64,000 nt of DNA from Elusimicrobia bacterium RIFOXYA2_FULL_47_53 (GCA_001800315.1 MGVE01000018.1:1-64000); one strand, 5' to 3'. Counted from the stretch's first letter, positions 32,182-41,382 are shown. The notes: generated from the letters alone by a model not told the origin. Numbers and translations: made by a program.

Positions 32182-32997
32182 ATGAGCGAATATGTTTTTG
32201 AGCTGGAAAATGTTGTTTATTCCTACCTGGGCAGGTTCAAGGCCCTAAACGGAATCAGCCTTAAGGTCAAGGCCGGGGAAAAGATAGCGTTTATCGGGGC
32301 TAACGGAACCGGCAAGTCAACCCTGCTGACGATGCTTGACGCTTTGATTTTTCCCGACACCGGCTCTATAAAAGCTTTCGGCGGAGAGCGGCTCAGCGAA
32401 GGCAGTTTCAGGGATGAGCGCTTCTCTCAGTCTTTCAGGAAAAAAGTCGGATTTGTCTTTCAGAATCCCGATGTACAGCTTTTTTGTCCGACTGTTAGAG
32501 AAGACATTGTTTTCGGTCCGCTTCAGCTCGGGGCTTCCGACACTCAGGCGCGGGACAGGCTGGCCTCCCTGGCAAAGATCCTTGAGATTGAGGAACTTTT
32601 AGACCGCGCCCCGCACCAGCTGAGCATCGGCGAAAAAAGAAAAGCCGCCATAGCCTCGGTGCTCTCCATGGACACCGATGTGATACTCCTTGACGAGCCG
32701 ACCGCCGGGCTGGACCCTGCCACCACAAGGCATATCGTTGACATGGTTTTGGAGGCCGGTTCAAAGGGCAAAACTATTATCACGGCAACCCACGACCTTC
32801 ATATAGTAAGCGAAATTTCCGACACGGTCTATGTTTTTGACAAGGCCAAAACAATTGTCCGCAGCGGGACACCTCACGAAATACTCTCGGACGAAGAATT
32901 TTTGAAAAACAATAATCTGGCGCACATTCACAAGCATAAACATAAAGACGGCTTTCATGTCCACCCTCACACGCACCTTGATCATCACGAAGCGTAA
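32182..32997 (+). CDS. cbiO: Cobalt/nickel ECF transporter ATPase CbiO
   Basis: A 271-residue ATPase with Walker A GANGTGKST, Q-loop FVFQNPDVQLF, signature LSIGEKRK, Walker B VILLDEPTAGLDP and H-loop TATHDLH. The C-terminus is a His-rich tail, HIHKHKHKDGFHVHPHTHLD, which could bind or sense the metal. It completes the cbiMNQO set. Spacing to cbiQ is 16 bases. A GAGG-type site precedes the start. Confidence 0.93.
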   Translation: MSEYVFELENVVYSYLGRFKALNGISLKVKAGEKIAFIGANGTGKSTLLTMLDALIFPDTGSIKAFGGERLSEGSFRDERFSQSFRKKVGFVFQNPDVQLFCPTVREDIVFGPLQLGASDTQARDRLASLAKILEIEELLDRAPHQLSIGEKRKAAIASVLSMDTDVILLDEPTAGLDPATTRHIVDMVLEAGSKGKTIITATHDLHIVSEISDTVYVFDKAKTIVRSGTPHEILSDEEFLKNNNLAHIHKHKHKDGFHVHPHTHLDHHEA

Positions 32998-33038
32998 TCT
33001 CGCCCGGGAGCAAAAGAGCTCCATAAGGAGACATTAAT

Positions 33039-33731
33039 ATGTTTCAGGTAAATTTTGAACAGATATCTTTATTGACCTATGCCGGGGTGTACGCTTCCGG
33101 ACTGCTGACTTCTCTTACCCCGTGCGTATATCCTATCATTCCGATAGTTGTGGGCTATCTGGGTTCGCTGGCTGGCACTCCGCGAAAAAAGTTTATAGCT
33201 TCCGCGGCCTATGTACTGGGCCTGTCGCTGGTTTATTCACTGCTTGGCATGATAGCCGCTTTAAGCGGCCAGATATTCGGCCAGATGACGGCAAACCCGT
33301 ACCTTTACGGCGGATTCGGCCTGCTCCTTCTGGCGCTGGGCGGAAATATGATGGACTGGTACTATATCCCTCTGCCCGGCTCATCGCTCGGCGGCACTAA
33401 AACTATAAAAGATTCCTATTTCTGGGCGCCCTTCGCGATAGGCCTGACTTCGGGGCTTGTTGCCTCGCCTTGCACCGCTCCGGTTTTAGGAAGCCTGCTT
33501 ATATATGTGGCCTCAAGCAAAAATGTGCTTAAAGGCGGGCTTCTTATGTTCGTCTTCTCACTGGGCATGAGCACGCTCCTGCTTTTGATAGGTTTTTCTT
33601 CCGGGATGCTGGCGTATTTGCCGAAATCAGGGAAATGGATGGAGATAATAAAGAAAATAATGGCTCTGGCGATTTTCGGAGCCGGGGTATACTTTATTTA
33701 TCAGGCGGGAATACTCGCCGGGCTGTACTAA
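33039..33731 (+). CDS. CcdA/DsbD-type thiol transporter membrane protein
   Basis: A 230-residue protein of about six membrane helices. The first Cys motif is SLTPCVYPIIPI (TPCVxP) and the second ASPCTAPVLGS, the redox pair that passes electrons across the inner membrane. No periplasmic or thioredoxin domain is attached, so it is CcdA-like in size. GGAG precedes the start. It could serve cytochrome c maturation or periplasmic thiol reduction. Confidence 0.88.
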   Translation: MFQVNFEQISLLTYAGVYASGLLTSLTPCVYPIIPIVVGYLGSLAGTPRKKFIASAAYVLGLSLVYSLLGMIAALSGQIFGQMTANPYLYGGFGLLLLALGGNMMDWYYIPLPGSSLGGTKTIKDSYFWAPFAIGLTSGLVASPCTAPVLGSLLIYVASSKNVLKGGLLMFVFSLGMSTLLLLIGFSSGMLAYLPKSGKWMEIIKKIMALAIFGAGVYFIYQAGILAGLY

Positions 33732-33765
33732 CCTCGGGCATTACGCAAAACCGATAAAATTTTGC

Positions 33766-33771
33766 TATAAT
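33766..33771 (+). promoter_or_regulatory. Extended -10 promoter of the receiver-MBL gene
   Basis: TGCTATAAT is an extended -10 element (TGn-TATAAT). The ATG at 33782 is only ten bases further, so the leader would be only a few bases long and contains no ribosome site. Confidence 0.55.
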
Positions 33772-33781
33772 ACAAATCTTG

Positions 33782-34993
33782 ATGAAAATATTAATCGTTG
33801 ATGACAACAAAGCCGCAGCGGAAATGATGTCTGATGTCTTTAGCGCCAAAGGACTGGACTCTTCCTTTATAACCGACCCGAAAGAAGCCGTTTCTGCCGT
33901 TAAAAAACTTAAGCCGGATGTGGTCCTGCTTGACATTATGATGCCGGGCATTGACGGCATCACCGTATGCAAAAACATTAAAGCCGACGCCGAAGCAAGC
34001 GGCGCCAGAGTTATAATGCTTACGGCCAAGGATTTTGTGGAAGACAAGGAAAAGGCCAAGGCGGTCGGCGCCGAAGGTTTCATTAATAAGACCCTGCTTC
34101 CTGATGAAGTTTTAAAAATCATATACAGCATAGTCGCGCCCCCAAAGGCCGCGCCGGCATACATAAAATTTTGGGGCACAAGGGGTTCCATAGCCACCAC
34201 CGAACCCGAAACCGCTAAATACGGAGGCGATACCGCCTGCGTTGAAGCGAATTTCGGCGACAGGATGATTATTTTTGACGCCGGCACGGGTTTGCGCAGG
34301 CTCGGCGACCGAATAATCGGAGACAAGACGCGGGTTAAAAGCATAGATATGTTTTTAAGCCACTATCACTGGGACCACATTCAGGGCCTGCCGTTTTTTA
34401 TACCCGCTTACAGCCAGAAGCATAACATAAGCATTTACGGCTGTTCAGAGACGGATCTTTCAATTGAAGAAATCCTTGAAACTCAGATGAGTTTCCCGTA
34501 TTTTCCCATACCGTTCAAATTTGTGTCTCCCAATATTAAGCTCCGCTCCTTGGCGGAGGAGACCATAGAGCTCGGCGATATCAAAATAAAGACGACATAT
34601 TTAAACCATCCGGGCAACGCGCTCGGCTTCAGGATAGAGTACAACGGAAAGGCCGTGGTTTACATGCCGGATAACGAAATTAATTTTTCCGTGCCTGAAT
34701 ACGGCAACAGGATAGTGGATTTCTGCAAAGACGCCGACATACTGATTCACGACGCCCAGTATACGCCGGAGGAGTACAAGCTTAAAAAATCCTGGGGCCA
34801 TTCCACTCAGGAAGACGCGCTTAAACTCGCGATAAAAGCCAATGTAAAGAAATTTTTCATGTTCCATCATGACCCCTCAAGGACCGATGCCCACATGGAA
34901 GAGATTCTGGCCAAGTGCCGTAAAATACTGAGCGCTTCGGGAAGCTCCGTGGTTTGTGAGGCCGCGAGACAGGGCGAGAAAATAGAAATTTGA
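33782..34993 (+). CDS. Response-regulator receiver fused to a metallo-beta-lactamase domain
   Basis: A 403-residue protein. The receiver (1-120) has the acidic pair in ILIVDDN, the phospho-acceptor in VVLLDIMMPGIDG, and a Thr/Lys pair (MLTAKD; INKT). The second domain has a ribonuclease Z/PhnP-like metallo-hydrolase core: FDAGTGLRRLG, SHYHWDHIQGLPFF (HxHxDH), LIHDAQYT and FMFHHDPSRTD. All metal ligands appear to be present. Such a fusion suggests phosphorylation-controlled hydrolysis of a nucleotide or cyclic second messenger; the substrate is unknown. No histidine kinase is adjacent. The stop codon lies within a repeat element. Confidence 0.85.
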   Translation: MKILIVDDNKAAAEMMSDVFSAKGLDSSFITDPKEAVSAVKKLKPDVVLLDIMMPGIDGITVCKNIKADAEASGARVIMLTAKDFVEDKEKAKAVGAEGFINKTLLPDEVLKIIYSIVAPPKAAPAYIKFWGTRGSIATTEPETAKYGGDTACVEANFGDRMIIFDAGTGLRRLGDRIIGDKTRVKSIDMFLSHYHWDHIQGLPFFIPAYSQKHNISIYGCSETDLSIEEILETQMSFPYFPIPFKFVSPNIKLRSLAEETIELGDIKIKTTYLNHPGNALGFRIEYNGKAVVYMPDNEINFSVPEYGNRIVDFCKDADILIHDAQYTPEEYKLKKSWGHSTQEDALKLAIKANVKKFFMFHHDPSRTDAHMEEILAKCRKILSASGSSVVCEAARQGEKIEI

Positions 34994-35184
34994 AGCAGTA
35001 AAAAACCTCTTTCGGGCCGTCTTTGCGAGGACCCGTCGCGTTGTTGCGGAGGGGACGAAGCAATCTCGCAGTTGACTTCAAAGTCGGGATTGCTTCAGCC
35101 ATGAAGCAGAACTGGCTTCGCAACGACGACAAAGGACGAAGTCATCCTGACAGGGTTTTGCTAAGGGATTTTAAATTGACTCAA
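34990..35184. mobile_element. MITE-like element overlapping the end of the receiver-MBL gene
   Basis: It starts TTGAAGCAGTAAAAAACCTC, a worn form of the TTGAGTCAGTTGAAAAAC end, and finishes ATTGACTCAA. Inside are GTCTTTGCGAGG and the inverted GAAGCAATCTCG/GGGATTGCTTC. The gene's TGA stop (34991-34993) is within the left end, so the insertion may have set the present C-terminus. Confidence 0.55.
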
Positions 35185-35206
35185 TTAGAGCAACAGGGAG
35201 AATACA

Positions 35207-35779
35207 ATGTTAAAGAAATTTATGACGGTGGCCGCTGTGTTGTCGTTTTTGTTTTCTTCTAACGCTTCCGCCGCGAAATATTTCGGCGCCAGGCCGGAAG
35301 GCACTCCTTCGGTTATAAATTACGGCTGGGACGGCCTTAAGCTCGGACTCTTCACGGGCCTGAGCATAGGTTACCTGGATTATTCAAACAGCAACAACTC
35401 TTCGGCTATCACAAACGGCGCGGCTTACGGGGCACTTCTGGGAGTCGGCGCCGGACTGCTGATAGGCATTTCGGACGCTTCCAAAGGGAGAAAAGGCATG
35501 GGGGCGATTTATTTAAGGGATATGCAGAAGGGCGGAACCCTCGGTTTGCTGGTAGGCGCGCTTATCGGCGCTCTGCAGGGAAGCGGCAAGGCTTTAGGCG
35601 AAGGCGCGGCGTGGGGATATCTGGGCGGAGAGGTTGCCGGTTTCTTTATAGCATCTTTTGAGGGTCCGGTCATACTCAGGGAATATTCCGGCGCTGACAG
35701 ACTTTCGGTGAATCTCGCCGCGGTTCGCGGTTCTGACGGAAATTATATTCCGGGACTTCGGATTCAGGGAAAATTTTAA
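35207..35779 (+). CDS. Secreted glycine-zipper protein of unknown function
   Basis: A 190-residue protein with a signal peptide (AAVLSFLFSSNASAA). Gly/Ala-rich segments such as AAYGALLGVGAGLLIGIS and GTLGLLVGALIGALQGSG suggest glycine-zipper helices that insert in a membrane. No family was recognised. It is followed after 22 bases by pstS and could be part of that transcript. GGGAG precedes the start. Confidence 0.6.
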   Translation: MLKKFMTVAAVLSFLFSSNASAAKYFGARPEGTPSVINYGWDGLKLGLFTGLSIGYLDYSNSNNSSAITNGAAYGALLGVGAGLLIGISDASKGRKGMGAIYLRDMQKGGTLGLLVGALIGALQGSGKALGEGAAWGYLGGEVAGFFIASFEGPVILREYSGADRLSVNLAAVRGSDGNYIPGLRIQGKF

Positions 35780-35801
35780 CCGGCTTAACATAGGAATAAC
35801 A

Positions 35802-36665
35802 ATGAAAAAATTTAATATACTTCCGCTTTTAGTTTTGTTCTCGCTGTTTGTGTCCGGCTGCACCAGGCCGCCCCGCGATAACACCATTAATATCATAGGT
35901 TCTGATACCATGGTAAACCTTGTCCAGTCCTGGGCCGAGGAGTTTATGAAGTCGCATCCGGATTATTTCATTGCCGTGACAGGCGGCGGTTCGGGAACCG
36001 GCATGGCAAACCTTATCAGCGGGAGCTGTGATATCGCTTCCGCTTCAAGAAAAATAAAGCCCCGCGAAATTGAGCTTGCCGCGCAAAACGGCATAACCCA
36101 GCATGAATTTATCGTGGGCTTAGACGGCATTGCCGTAGTGGTCAATCCCGGCAACCCGGTTAACGAGCTTACCATAGACCAGCTGGCGGATATTTTCACC
36201 GGGAAGCTGACAAACTGGAAGGATGTGGGAGGCAAGGACGGCAAAATTGTTATACTTTCCCGCGAAGTTAATTCGGGTACGCACATATATTTTAAGGAAA
36301 GAGTGTTAAATAAAGGCAAATCCGGCGCTTCCGGCGGAAAGGAATTCGCCCCGTCGGCCCTGATGCTTTCTTCGTCCCAGGCGATAGCCGACGAGATCAG
36401 CGGCAATGAAAATGCCATCGGCTATTACGGTATGGGCTACATCAATCCGAAACAGAAGCCTCTTAAAGTCGCCAAAGACCCGAAAACAGGATACTTCTCG
36501 CCCGACATTCCGAGCGTTGTTTCCGGGAAATATCCAATATCAAGGCCCATGTTTCTCTACACAAAAAACGAACCGAACCGCTGCGCCAGGGAATTTTTGG
36601 AGTTTGCCATGAGCAAGCGCGGCCAGGAAATAGTCAAGGAAACGGATTTTGTGCCGGTAAAATAA
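35802..36665 (+). CDS. pstS: Phosphate-binding lipoprotein PstS
   Basis: A 287-residue protein with a lipobox (LFVSGC, Cys near residue 20). The ligand-binding motifs are IIGSDTMVNLVQSW, TGGGSGTGMANLISG and REVNSGTHIYFKE, the usual phosphate-site Ser/Thr/Arg set. It would deliver phosphate to PstCA. It is followed directly by pstC, pstA, two pstB genes and phoU, a complete high-affinity system. No Pho box was recognised. Confidence 0.93.
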   Translation: MKKFNILPLLVLFSLFVSGCTRPPRDNTINIIGSDTMVNLVQSWAEEFMKSHPDYFIAVTGGGSGTGMANLISGSCDIASASRKIKPREIELAAQNGITQHEFIVGLDGIAVVVNPGNPVNELTIDQLADIFTGKLTNWKDVGGKDGKIVILSREVNSGTHIYFKERVLNKGKSGASGGKEFAPSALMLSSSQAIADEISGNENAIGYYGMGYINPKQKPLKVAKDPKTGYFSPDIPSVVSGKYPISRPMFLYTKNEPNRCAREFLEFAMSKRGQEIVKETDFVPVK

Positions 36666-36668
36666 AAA

Positions 36669-37547
36669 ATGAACATTAAATTCAGAAGGTTCAGCGAATT
36701 CCTTATTGAGAAGGCGATTTTTTTAAGCGGCATTATCTCCATACTTTTCGTGGTGCTTATTTTCGCTTTCCTGCTTAAAGAAGGGCTCGCGCTTTTTAAA
36801 TATGTTTCCGTGAAAGACTTTATTTTCGGGGCGGAGTGGTATCCCATAAGCGAACCTCCCAAGTTTGGAATTATTTCGCTTATCATGGGTTCTGTCTGGG
36901 TTACCGCGGGAGCCATAATTATTTCGGTGCCTATCGGCATCGCTGCCGCCATTTATATTTCTGAAATAGCACCCCGCAAAATAAGGGGCATTCTTAAGTC
37001 TGGCATTGAGATGCTTGCCGCTATTCCAAGCGTTGTGATAGGTTTTATCGGCATAACTACGCTGGTGCCGCTGGTAAAAAATGTGTTCGGCCTTTCAACG
37101 GGGCTCACCGCGCTTTCGGGGTCAATAATGCTGGCTTTTATGGCCATACCCACTATTGTTTCCATCGCCGAGGACGCGTTTTATTCAATTCCGAAAAGGT
37201 ATAAAGAGGCGGCGCTCGCGCTCGGCGCGACCCACTGGCAGACTATTTGGCGGGTGCTCATAAAGGCGGCTTTCCCGGGGATAGTCGCGGCTTCCATGCT
37301 GGGCATCGGCCGCGTGATAGGCGAAACTATGGCGGTCATGATGATAACCGGCAATGTCGCCAAAATTCCCAACAGCATCTTTGATCCGGTCAGGACGCTT
37401 ACGGCCACTATCGCGGCCGAGATGGGCGAAGCCGTACGGGGCAGCGACCACTATTTCGCGCTTTTCGCCATAGGCATAGTGCTTTTTGTCATAACATTTT
37501 TGATTAACCTTATCGCGGACATTTATATAAACAGAGAGCTAAAGTGA
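36669..37547 (+). CDS. pstC: Phosphate ABC transporter permease PstC
   Basis: A 292-residue permease with about six membrane helices. The EAA coupling loop is KEAALALGATHWQTIWRVL. It begins three bases after pstS and overlaps pstA by four bases, so PstC and PstA would be made together as a heterodimer in the inner membrane. Confidence 0.93.
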   Translation: MNIKFRRFSEFLIEKAIFLSGIISILFVVLIFAFLLKEGLALFKYVSVKDFIFGAEWYPISEPPKFGIISLIMGSVWVTAGAIIISVPIGIAAAIYISEIAPRKIRGILKSGIEMLAAIPSVVIGFIGITTLVPLVKNVFGLSTGLTALSGSIMLAFMAIPTIVSIAEDAFYSIPKRYKEAALALGATHWQTIWRVLIKAAFPGIVAASMLGIGRVIGETMAVMMITGNVAKIPNSIFDPVRTLTATIAAEMGEAVRGSDHYFALFAIGIVLFVITFLINLIADIYINRELK

Positions 37548-38383
37548 ACCCGAAACTCGCGCAAAAAATCGCTTTTATAATTCTGCTTCTGGCTACAATT
37601 CTTGTAATCGTGCCGGTGGGAATGATAGTCGTGATAATTGTAGTTAAGGGGGCTCCCGCCATAAACTGGGAATTTCTCCTGGCAATGCCCAGCAAAGGCA
37701 TGAGGGCCGGCGGCATATTCCCGGCTATAGTTGGCACCATTTACCTTGTCGCGGCGACTATTCTTTTTGCCATTCCGGTCGGGGTATTCTCGGCCATTTA
37801 CCTTGTTGAGTACGCCAGGGAAAATCTGCTGACCCGCATGGTAAAACTCGCGATAATAAATTTGGCCGGCGTGCCTTCAATAGTTTACGGGCTTTTCGGG
37901 CTCGGCCTCTTCGTGATATTCCTCGGTTTCGGGCCCTCCATAATAGCCGGCGCTCTGACACTGGCGATAATGATTCTTCCCATTATTATTACAACTTCTA
38001 AAGAAGCGCTTGACTCGGTTCCGAGGTCCTACAGGGAGGCGAGCCTGGCGCTTGGCGCCTCCAAGTGGCAGACTATCCGCCATGTGGTGCTTCCCAGCGC
38101 GCTGCCGGGAATTCTCACGGGCATAATACTCGGCATAAGCCGCGCCGCCGGCGAGACCGCGCCTATTCTTTTTACCGTGGCGGCCTTTTATCTTCCGCGC
38201 CTGCCAAGGACTATGTTTGACCAGGTAATGGTCCTGCCCTACCATTTGTTCGTGGTTTCAACCCAGATACCTAACATCAAGACCGAATACACTTACGCCA
38301 CGGCTCTTGTCCTTGTGGGTATAGTTTTGATAGCCAATCTGGCGGCCATAATTCTGCGCTCAAAATACCGGAAAAAAATATGA
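37544..38383 (+). CDS. pstA: Phosphate ABC transporter permease PstA
   Basis: A 279-residue permease with about six membrane helices. The coupling loop is REASLALGASKWQTIRHVV, and GILTGIILGISRAAGETAP is a PstA signature. The GTG start overlaps the pstC stop. Its stop overlaps the ATG of the first pstB. Confidence 0.93.
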   Translation: MNPKLAQKIAFIILLLATILVIVPVGMIVVIIVVKGAPAINWEFLLAMPSKGMRAGGIFPAIVGTIYLVAATILFAIPVGVFSAIYLVEYARENLLTRMVKLAIINLAGVPSIVYGLFGLGLFVIFLGFGPSIIAGALTLAIMILPIIITTSKEALDSVPRSYREASLALGASKWQTIRHVVLPSALPGILTGIILGISRAAGETAPILFTVAAFYLPRLPRTMFDQVMVLPYHLFVVSTQIPNIKTEYTYATALVLVGIVLIANLAAIILRSKYRKKI

Positions 38384-39135
38384 CGATAAAAATAAAAACT
38401 AATAAACTGAATATTTACTATGGCGATAAGCAGGCCGTGAAATCTCTTGACATTGAGATTTACAACAATGAGATCCTGGGCATTATCGGCCCCGCCAACA
38501 GCGGCAAGACAACTTTCCTTCGTTCGCTCAACAGGCTTAACGATTTAAGCCCGAGCTTCAGTCACGACGGAGAAGTTCTGATAGACGGAGTTGATATCTA
38601 CTCCAAGGGTGTTGATGTCAACAGCCTGCGCAAAAGGGTGGGAATGGTTTTCGCGCTTCCGCTTCCTCTTCCCATGAGCATTTACGAAAATATTGTTTAC
38701 GGCCCGAAAAGGCAGGGCCTGACCGATAAAAAGAAACTTAATGAAATAGTAGAGGCGTCGCTTAAGGAAGCCTACCTCTGGGACGAGGTTAAAGACAGGC
38801 TGGATCTGCAGGCGATGAGGCTTTCCGGCGGACAGCAGCAGAGGCTTTGCATAGCGCGCACCCTGGCTGTTGAGCCCGAGATAATACTTTTTGACGAGCC
38901 CTCCTCCGGCCTTGACCCCATTTCAACGGCCAGGGTTGAGGAAGCGATGGTAAAGCTTAAAGAAAAATACACCATTGTGCTTGTCACCAACCACACCAAG
39001 CAGGCCGCCAGAGTAAGTTCGCGCGTGGCATTTTTCCTCATGGGCGAAATGATTGAAATAGACAAAACCGACAGGATATTCACCAACCCCAAAGATTCAA
39101 GGACAGAGGGCTATATTTCGGGCAAATTCGGCTGA
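38380..39135 (+). CDS. pstB1: Phosphate ABC transporter ATPase PstB, first copy (degenerate Q- and H-loops)
   Basis: A 251-residue ATPase. Walker A is GPANSGKTT (37-45), less usual than [10 protein letters not shown]-loop Gln is replaced by Ala92 (VFALPLPLPMS where [11 protein letters not shown] is normal). The signature LSGGQQQR (148-155) and Walker B DEPSSGLDP are normal. The H-loop reads VTNHTKQ, so Asn204 stands at the His position. It is the mirror image of the second copy, which has a defective signature. The two may work as a heterodimer with one good ATP site. Confidence 0.9.
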   Translation: MTIKIKTNKLNIYYGDKQAVKSLDIEIYNNEILGIIGPANSGKTTFLRSLNRLNDLSPSFSHDGEVLIDGVDIYSKGVDVNSLRKRVGMVFALPLPLPMSIYENIVYGPKRQGLTDKKKLNEIVEASLKEAYLWDEVKDRLDLQAMRLSGGQQQRLCIARTLAVEPEIILFDEPSSGLDPISTARVEEAMVKLKEKYTIVLVTNHTKQAARVSSRVAFFLMGEMIEIDKTDRIFTNPKDSRTEGYISGKFG

Positions 39136-39176
39136 TACCGGCGAAATAACATAGACGGACGGGAATTCATTTAACT

Positions 39177-39929
39177 ATGACTAAGATAGCTGTTGAAAAA
39201 CTAAATCTGTTTTACGGTGATTTTCAGGCGCTGATCAATGTGGATATACGCATACCGGCCAACAAGATCACTTCCATGATAGGGCCTTCGGGCTGCGGTA
39301 AATCCACGCTGCTAAGGACCGTCAACCGCATGAACGATCTTGTGGACGGCGCCAGGGTTGACGGCAAAATAATTATTGACGGGGATAATGTGCTTGACTC
39401 CGGCTACGACCTGGTTTCTCTGAGAAAAAGAGTCGGCATGGTTTTCCAGAGGCCCAACCCTTTCCCTATGTCGGTCGCTTCCAATATAACATTCGGCCTT
39501 AGGGTTCACGGCTCGGCAAAGCGCGGCGATTTTGACAATATAGTGGAAGATTCGCTAAAGAAAGTTCTGCTCTGGGACGACCTCAAGGACAGGCTGGACC
39601 GTTCGGCGCTTTCCCTGAGCCTTGAACAGCAGCAGAGGCTCTGCATAGCCAGGCTTATCGCGGTAAAGCCGGAAATTCTTCTTATGGACGAACCGTGTTC
39701 GGCTTTAGACCCCATCGCGACGGAAAGAATAGAACAGCTTATGATTGAGCTTAAAGAAAACTACACCATAGTTATCGTAACACACAACATGCAGCAGGCC
39801 TCCCGTATCAGCGATTCAACCGGATTTATGTGGCTGGGCGAGCTGATAGAATACGGAGCCACGGATATGATTTTCACAAACCCGAAACAGAAACTGACCC
39901 AGGATTATATTACGGGCAGGGCGGGATAA
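39177..39929 (+). CDS. pstB2: Phosphate ABC transporter ATPase PstB, second copy (degenerate signature)
   Basis: A 250-residue ATPase. Walker [10 protein letters not shown] (36-44), Q91 ([11 protein letters not shown]), Walker [10 protein letters not shown] and H203 (VTHNMQQ) are all standard PstB. The signature motif is altered to LSLEQQQR (147-154) where LSGGQ is expected. It stands 41 bases after the first copy. Duplication with complementary loss is the likely history. Confidence 0.9.
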   Translation: MTKIAVEKLNLFYGDFQALINVDIRIPANKITSMIGPSGCGKSTLLRTVNRMNDLVDGARVDGKIIIDGDNVLDSGYDLVSLRKRVGMVFQRPNPFPMSVASNITFGLRVHGSAKRGDFDNIVEDSLKKVLLWDDLKDRLDRSALSLSLEQQQRLCIARLIAVKPEILLMDEPCSALDPIATERIEQLMIELKENYTIVIVTHNMQQASRISDSTGFMWLGELIEYGATDMIFTNPKQKLTQDYITGRAG

Positions 39930-39973
39930 TATATTCAGAAAAAAGTTGTAAGTGGTAAGGGGTAAGTGGTAAG

Positions 39974-40152
39974 TTGAGTCAGTTGAAAAAGTGTTTCAGG
40001 TCGTCTTTGCCTGCCCGCCAAAGCTTTTGTGGAGGGCGAGGAGTGCAACGACGAAGCAATCTCGTCGCTTCCGACGGAAAAGCGAGATTGCTTCTCTCCC
40101 TTTGGGAGATCGCAATGACAGGGTCTTATTAAGGGTTTTTCAATTGACTCAA
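39974..40152. mobile_element. MITE-like element with terminal inverted repeats (179 bp)
   Basis: TTGAGTCAGTTGAAAAA at the left and TTTTTCAATTGACTCAA at the right are inverted copies with one difference. Inside are GTCTTTGCCTGCC and the inverted pair GAAGCAATCTCG/CGAGATTGCTTC. It is flanked by AAGTGGTAAG and TTGTAAGCGGTAAG tracts. It lies between pstB2 and phoU and codes for nothing. Confidence 0.65.
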
Positions 40153-40223
40153 GTTGTAAGCGGTAAGTAAAGACAGGAACTATTAAGTAATAAAAATTAA
40201 CGGAATTTTGAACAGGAGGAAAT

Positions 40224-40889
40224 ATGGAAAAACATTTTCACCGCGAATACGAATCACTTAAACAGCTTCTGCTGGGCATGGCGCGCCGAGTGCAGGACAT
40301 GCTGACAAACTCAATTGAGGCGCTGGTTAATCTGGACGCTTCCAAAACGGCGCTGGTTGAGGCAAGCGAGCACGATGTGAATCTTTCCGAGATAGCCATA
40401 GACAGCCAGTGCATGAAGCTTATCGCGCTTTACCAGCCCGTGGGGCAGGACCTGAGGCTTTTGAATATTATTTCCAAAATAAACAACGACCTTGAAAGGG
40501 TCGGCGACGAAGCCGTGAATATCTGCGAGCGCGTCAACCGCCTTATCGCGAACCCGAAGCTGGAACACGGAGATATCCTGCCGCAGATGCAGGAGATCGC
40601 CAGAAATATGCTCAGCAAGTCCATTGAAGCTCTGGAAAAATGCGACATTTCTTTCTGTGACGAGGTTTTTAAGCAGGAAGATGTTTTAGACGAACTCAAC
40701 AGAAGGCTTACCAGAGACACCATTGACCAGATAAAGAGGCGCCCGGAAATAACCGAGCTCGCGCTTGACATAATTTCCATAGGCCACCGCTTTGAGCGTA
40801 TAGGCGATATGGCGGTGAACATTTCCGAAGACATAATTTTTTTCATGACCGGGGAAGACGCGCGCCACCCGGGCGACCAGAAAAAATAA
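40224..40889 (+). CDS. phoU: Phosphate uptake regulator PhoU
   Basis: A 221-residue protein made of two three-helix PhoU repeats, each with the metal-binding pattern: ISKINNDLERVGDEAVNICE and ISIGHRFERIGDMAVNISED. It restrains the Pst transporter and phosphate signalling. GGAGG precedes the start. It is separated from pstB2 by a MITE-like element, so the operon may be weakened there. Confidence 0.93.
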   Translation: MEKHFHREYESLKQLLLGMARRVQDMLTNSIEALVNLDASKTALVEASEHDVNLSEIAIDSQCMKLIALYQPVGQDLRLLNIISKINNDLERVGDEAVNICERVNRLIANPKLEHGDILPQMQEIARNMLSKSIEALEKCDISFCDEVFKQEDVLDELNRRLTRDTIDQIKRRPEITELALDIISIGHRFERIGDMAVNISEDIIFFMTGEDARHPGDQKK

Positions 40890-40899
40890 AGGCGGATAG

Positions 40900-41382
40900 A
40901 TGGATGTAATTGAAAAACTCATTGCCGGCCACAGGGAAGTTAAAGAGTACTCGGACATATCGGACAAGCTCGCGGAGCTGATTAATAACGACGCCTTTTT
41001 CTGGGACAACGCCGTCCGCGTGACAAAATTTTTTAAAAAAGAGGTCAGGGAGCATTTTGCCATAGAGGAAAGCGTTTTGTTCCCTTTGCTTGAAAAAATA
41101 CTGCCGCCCGATGTTTTAGACAATCTAAGCGAAATAGAAAATGAGCATGGGCCTATAATAAAAAAGCTTGACGAGCTTGATAGAATATCCCTGCAGCATT
41201 TAAAGTACCCGTCAAAAACCACCAGGGAGCTTTTTGTAAAGGTCTGCGGCGAAATAATTGAACTTTTGCTGCCACATGCCAGAAGAGAGGACGGCGATAT
41301 TTTTCCCGCTGTCAGAAAAATATTTTCAGACGCCAACTACAGGGAGCTTGAAAACCTCTATTTCAAGTATATGGAATCATGA
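40900..41382 (+). CDS. Hemerythrin-like HHE domain protein
   Basis: A 160-residue helical-bundle protein. The ligand pattern is present: [35 protein letters not shown] and [13 protein letters not shown]. Such proteins bind a di-iron centre and handle oxygen or nitric oxide. It starts 10 bases after phoU and overlaps glgB by four bases. Confidence 0.85.
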   Translation: MDVIEKLIAGHREVKEYSDISDKLAELINNDAFFWDNAVRVTKFFKKEVREHFAIEESVLFPLLEKILPPDVLDNLSEIENEHGPIIKKLDELDRISLQHLKYPSKTTRELFVKVCGEIIELLLPHARREDGDIFPAVRKIFSDANYRELENLYFKYMES

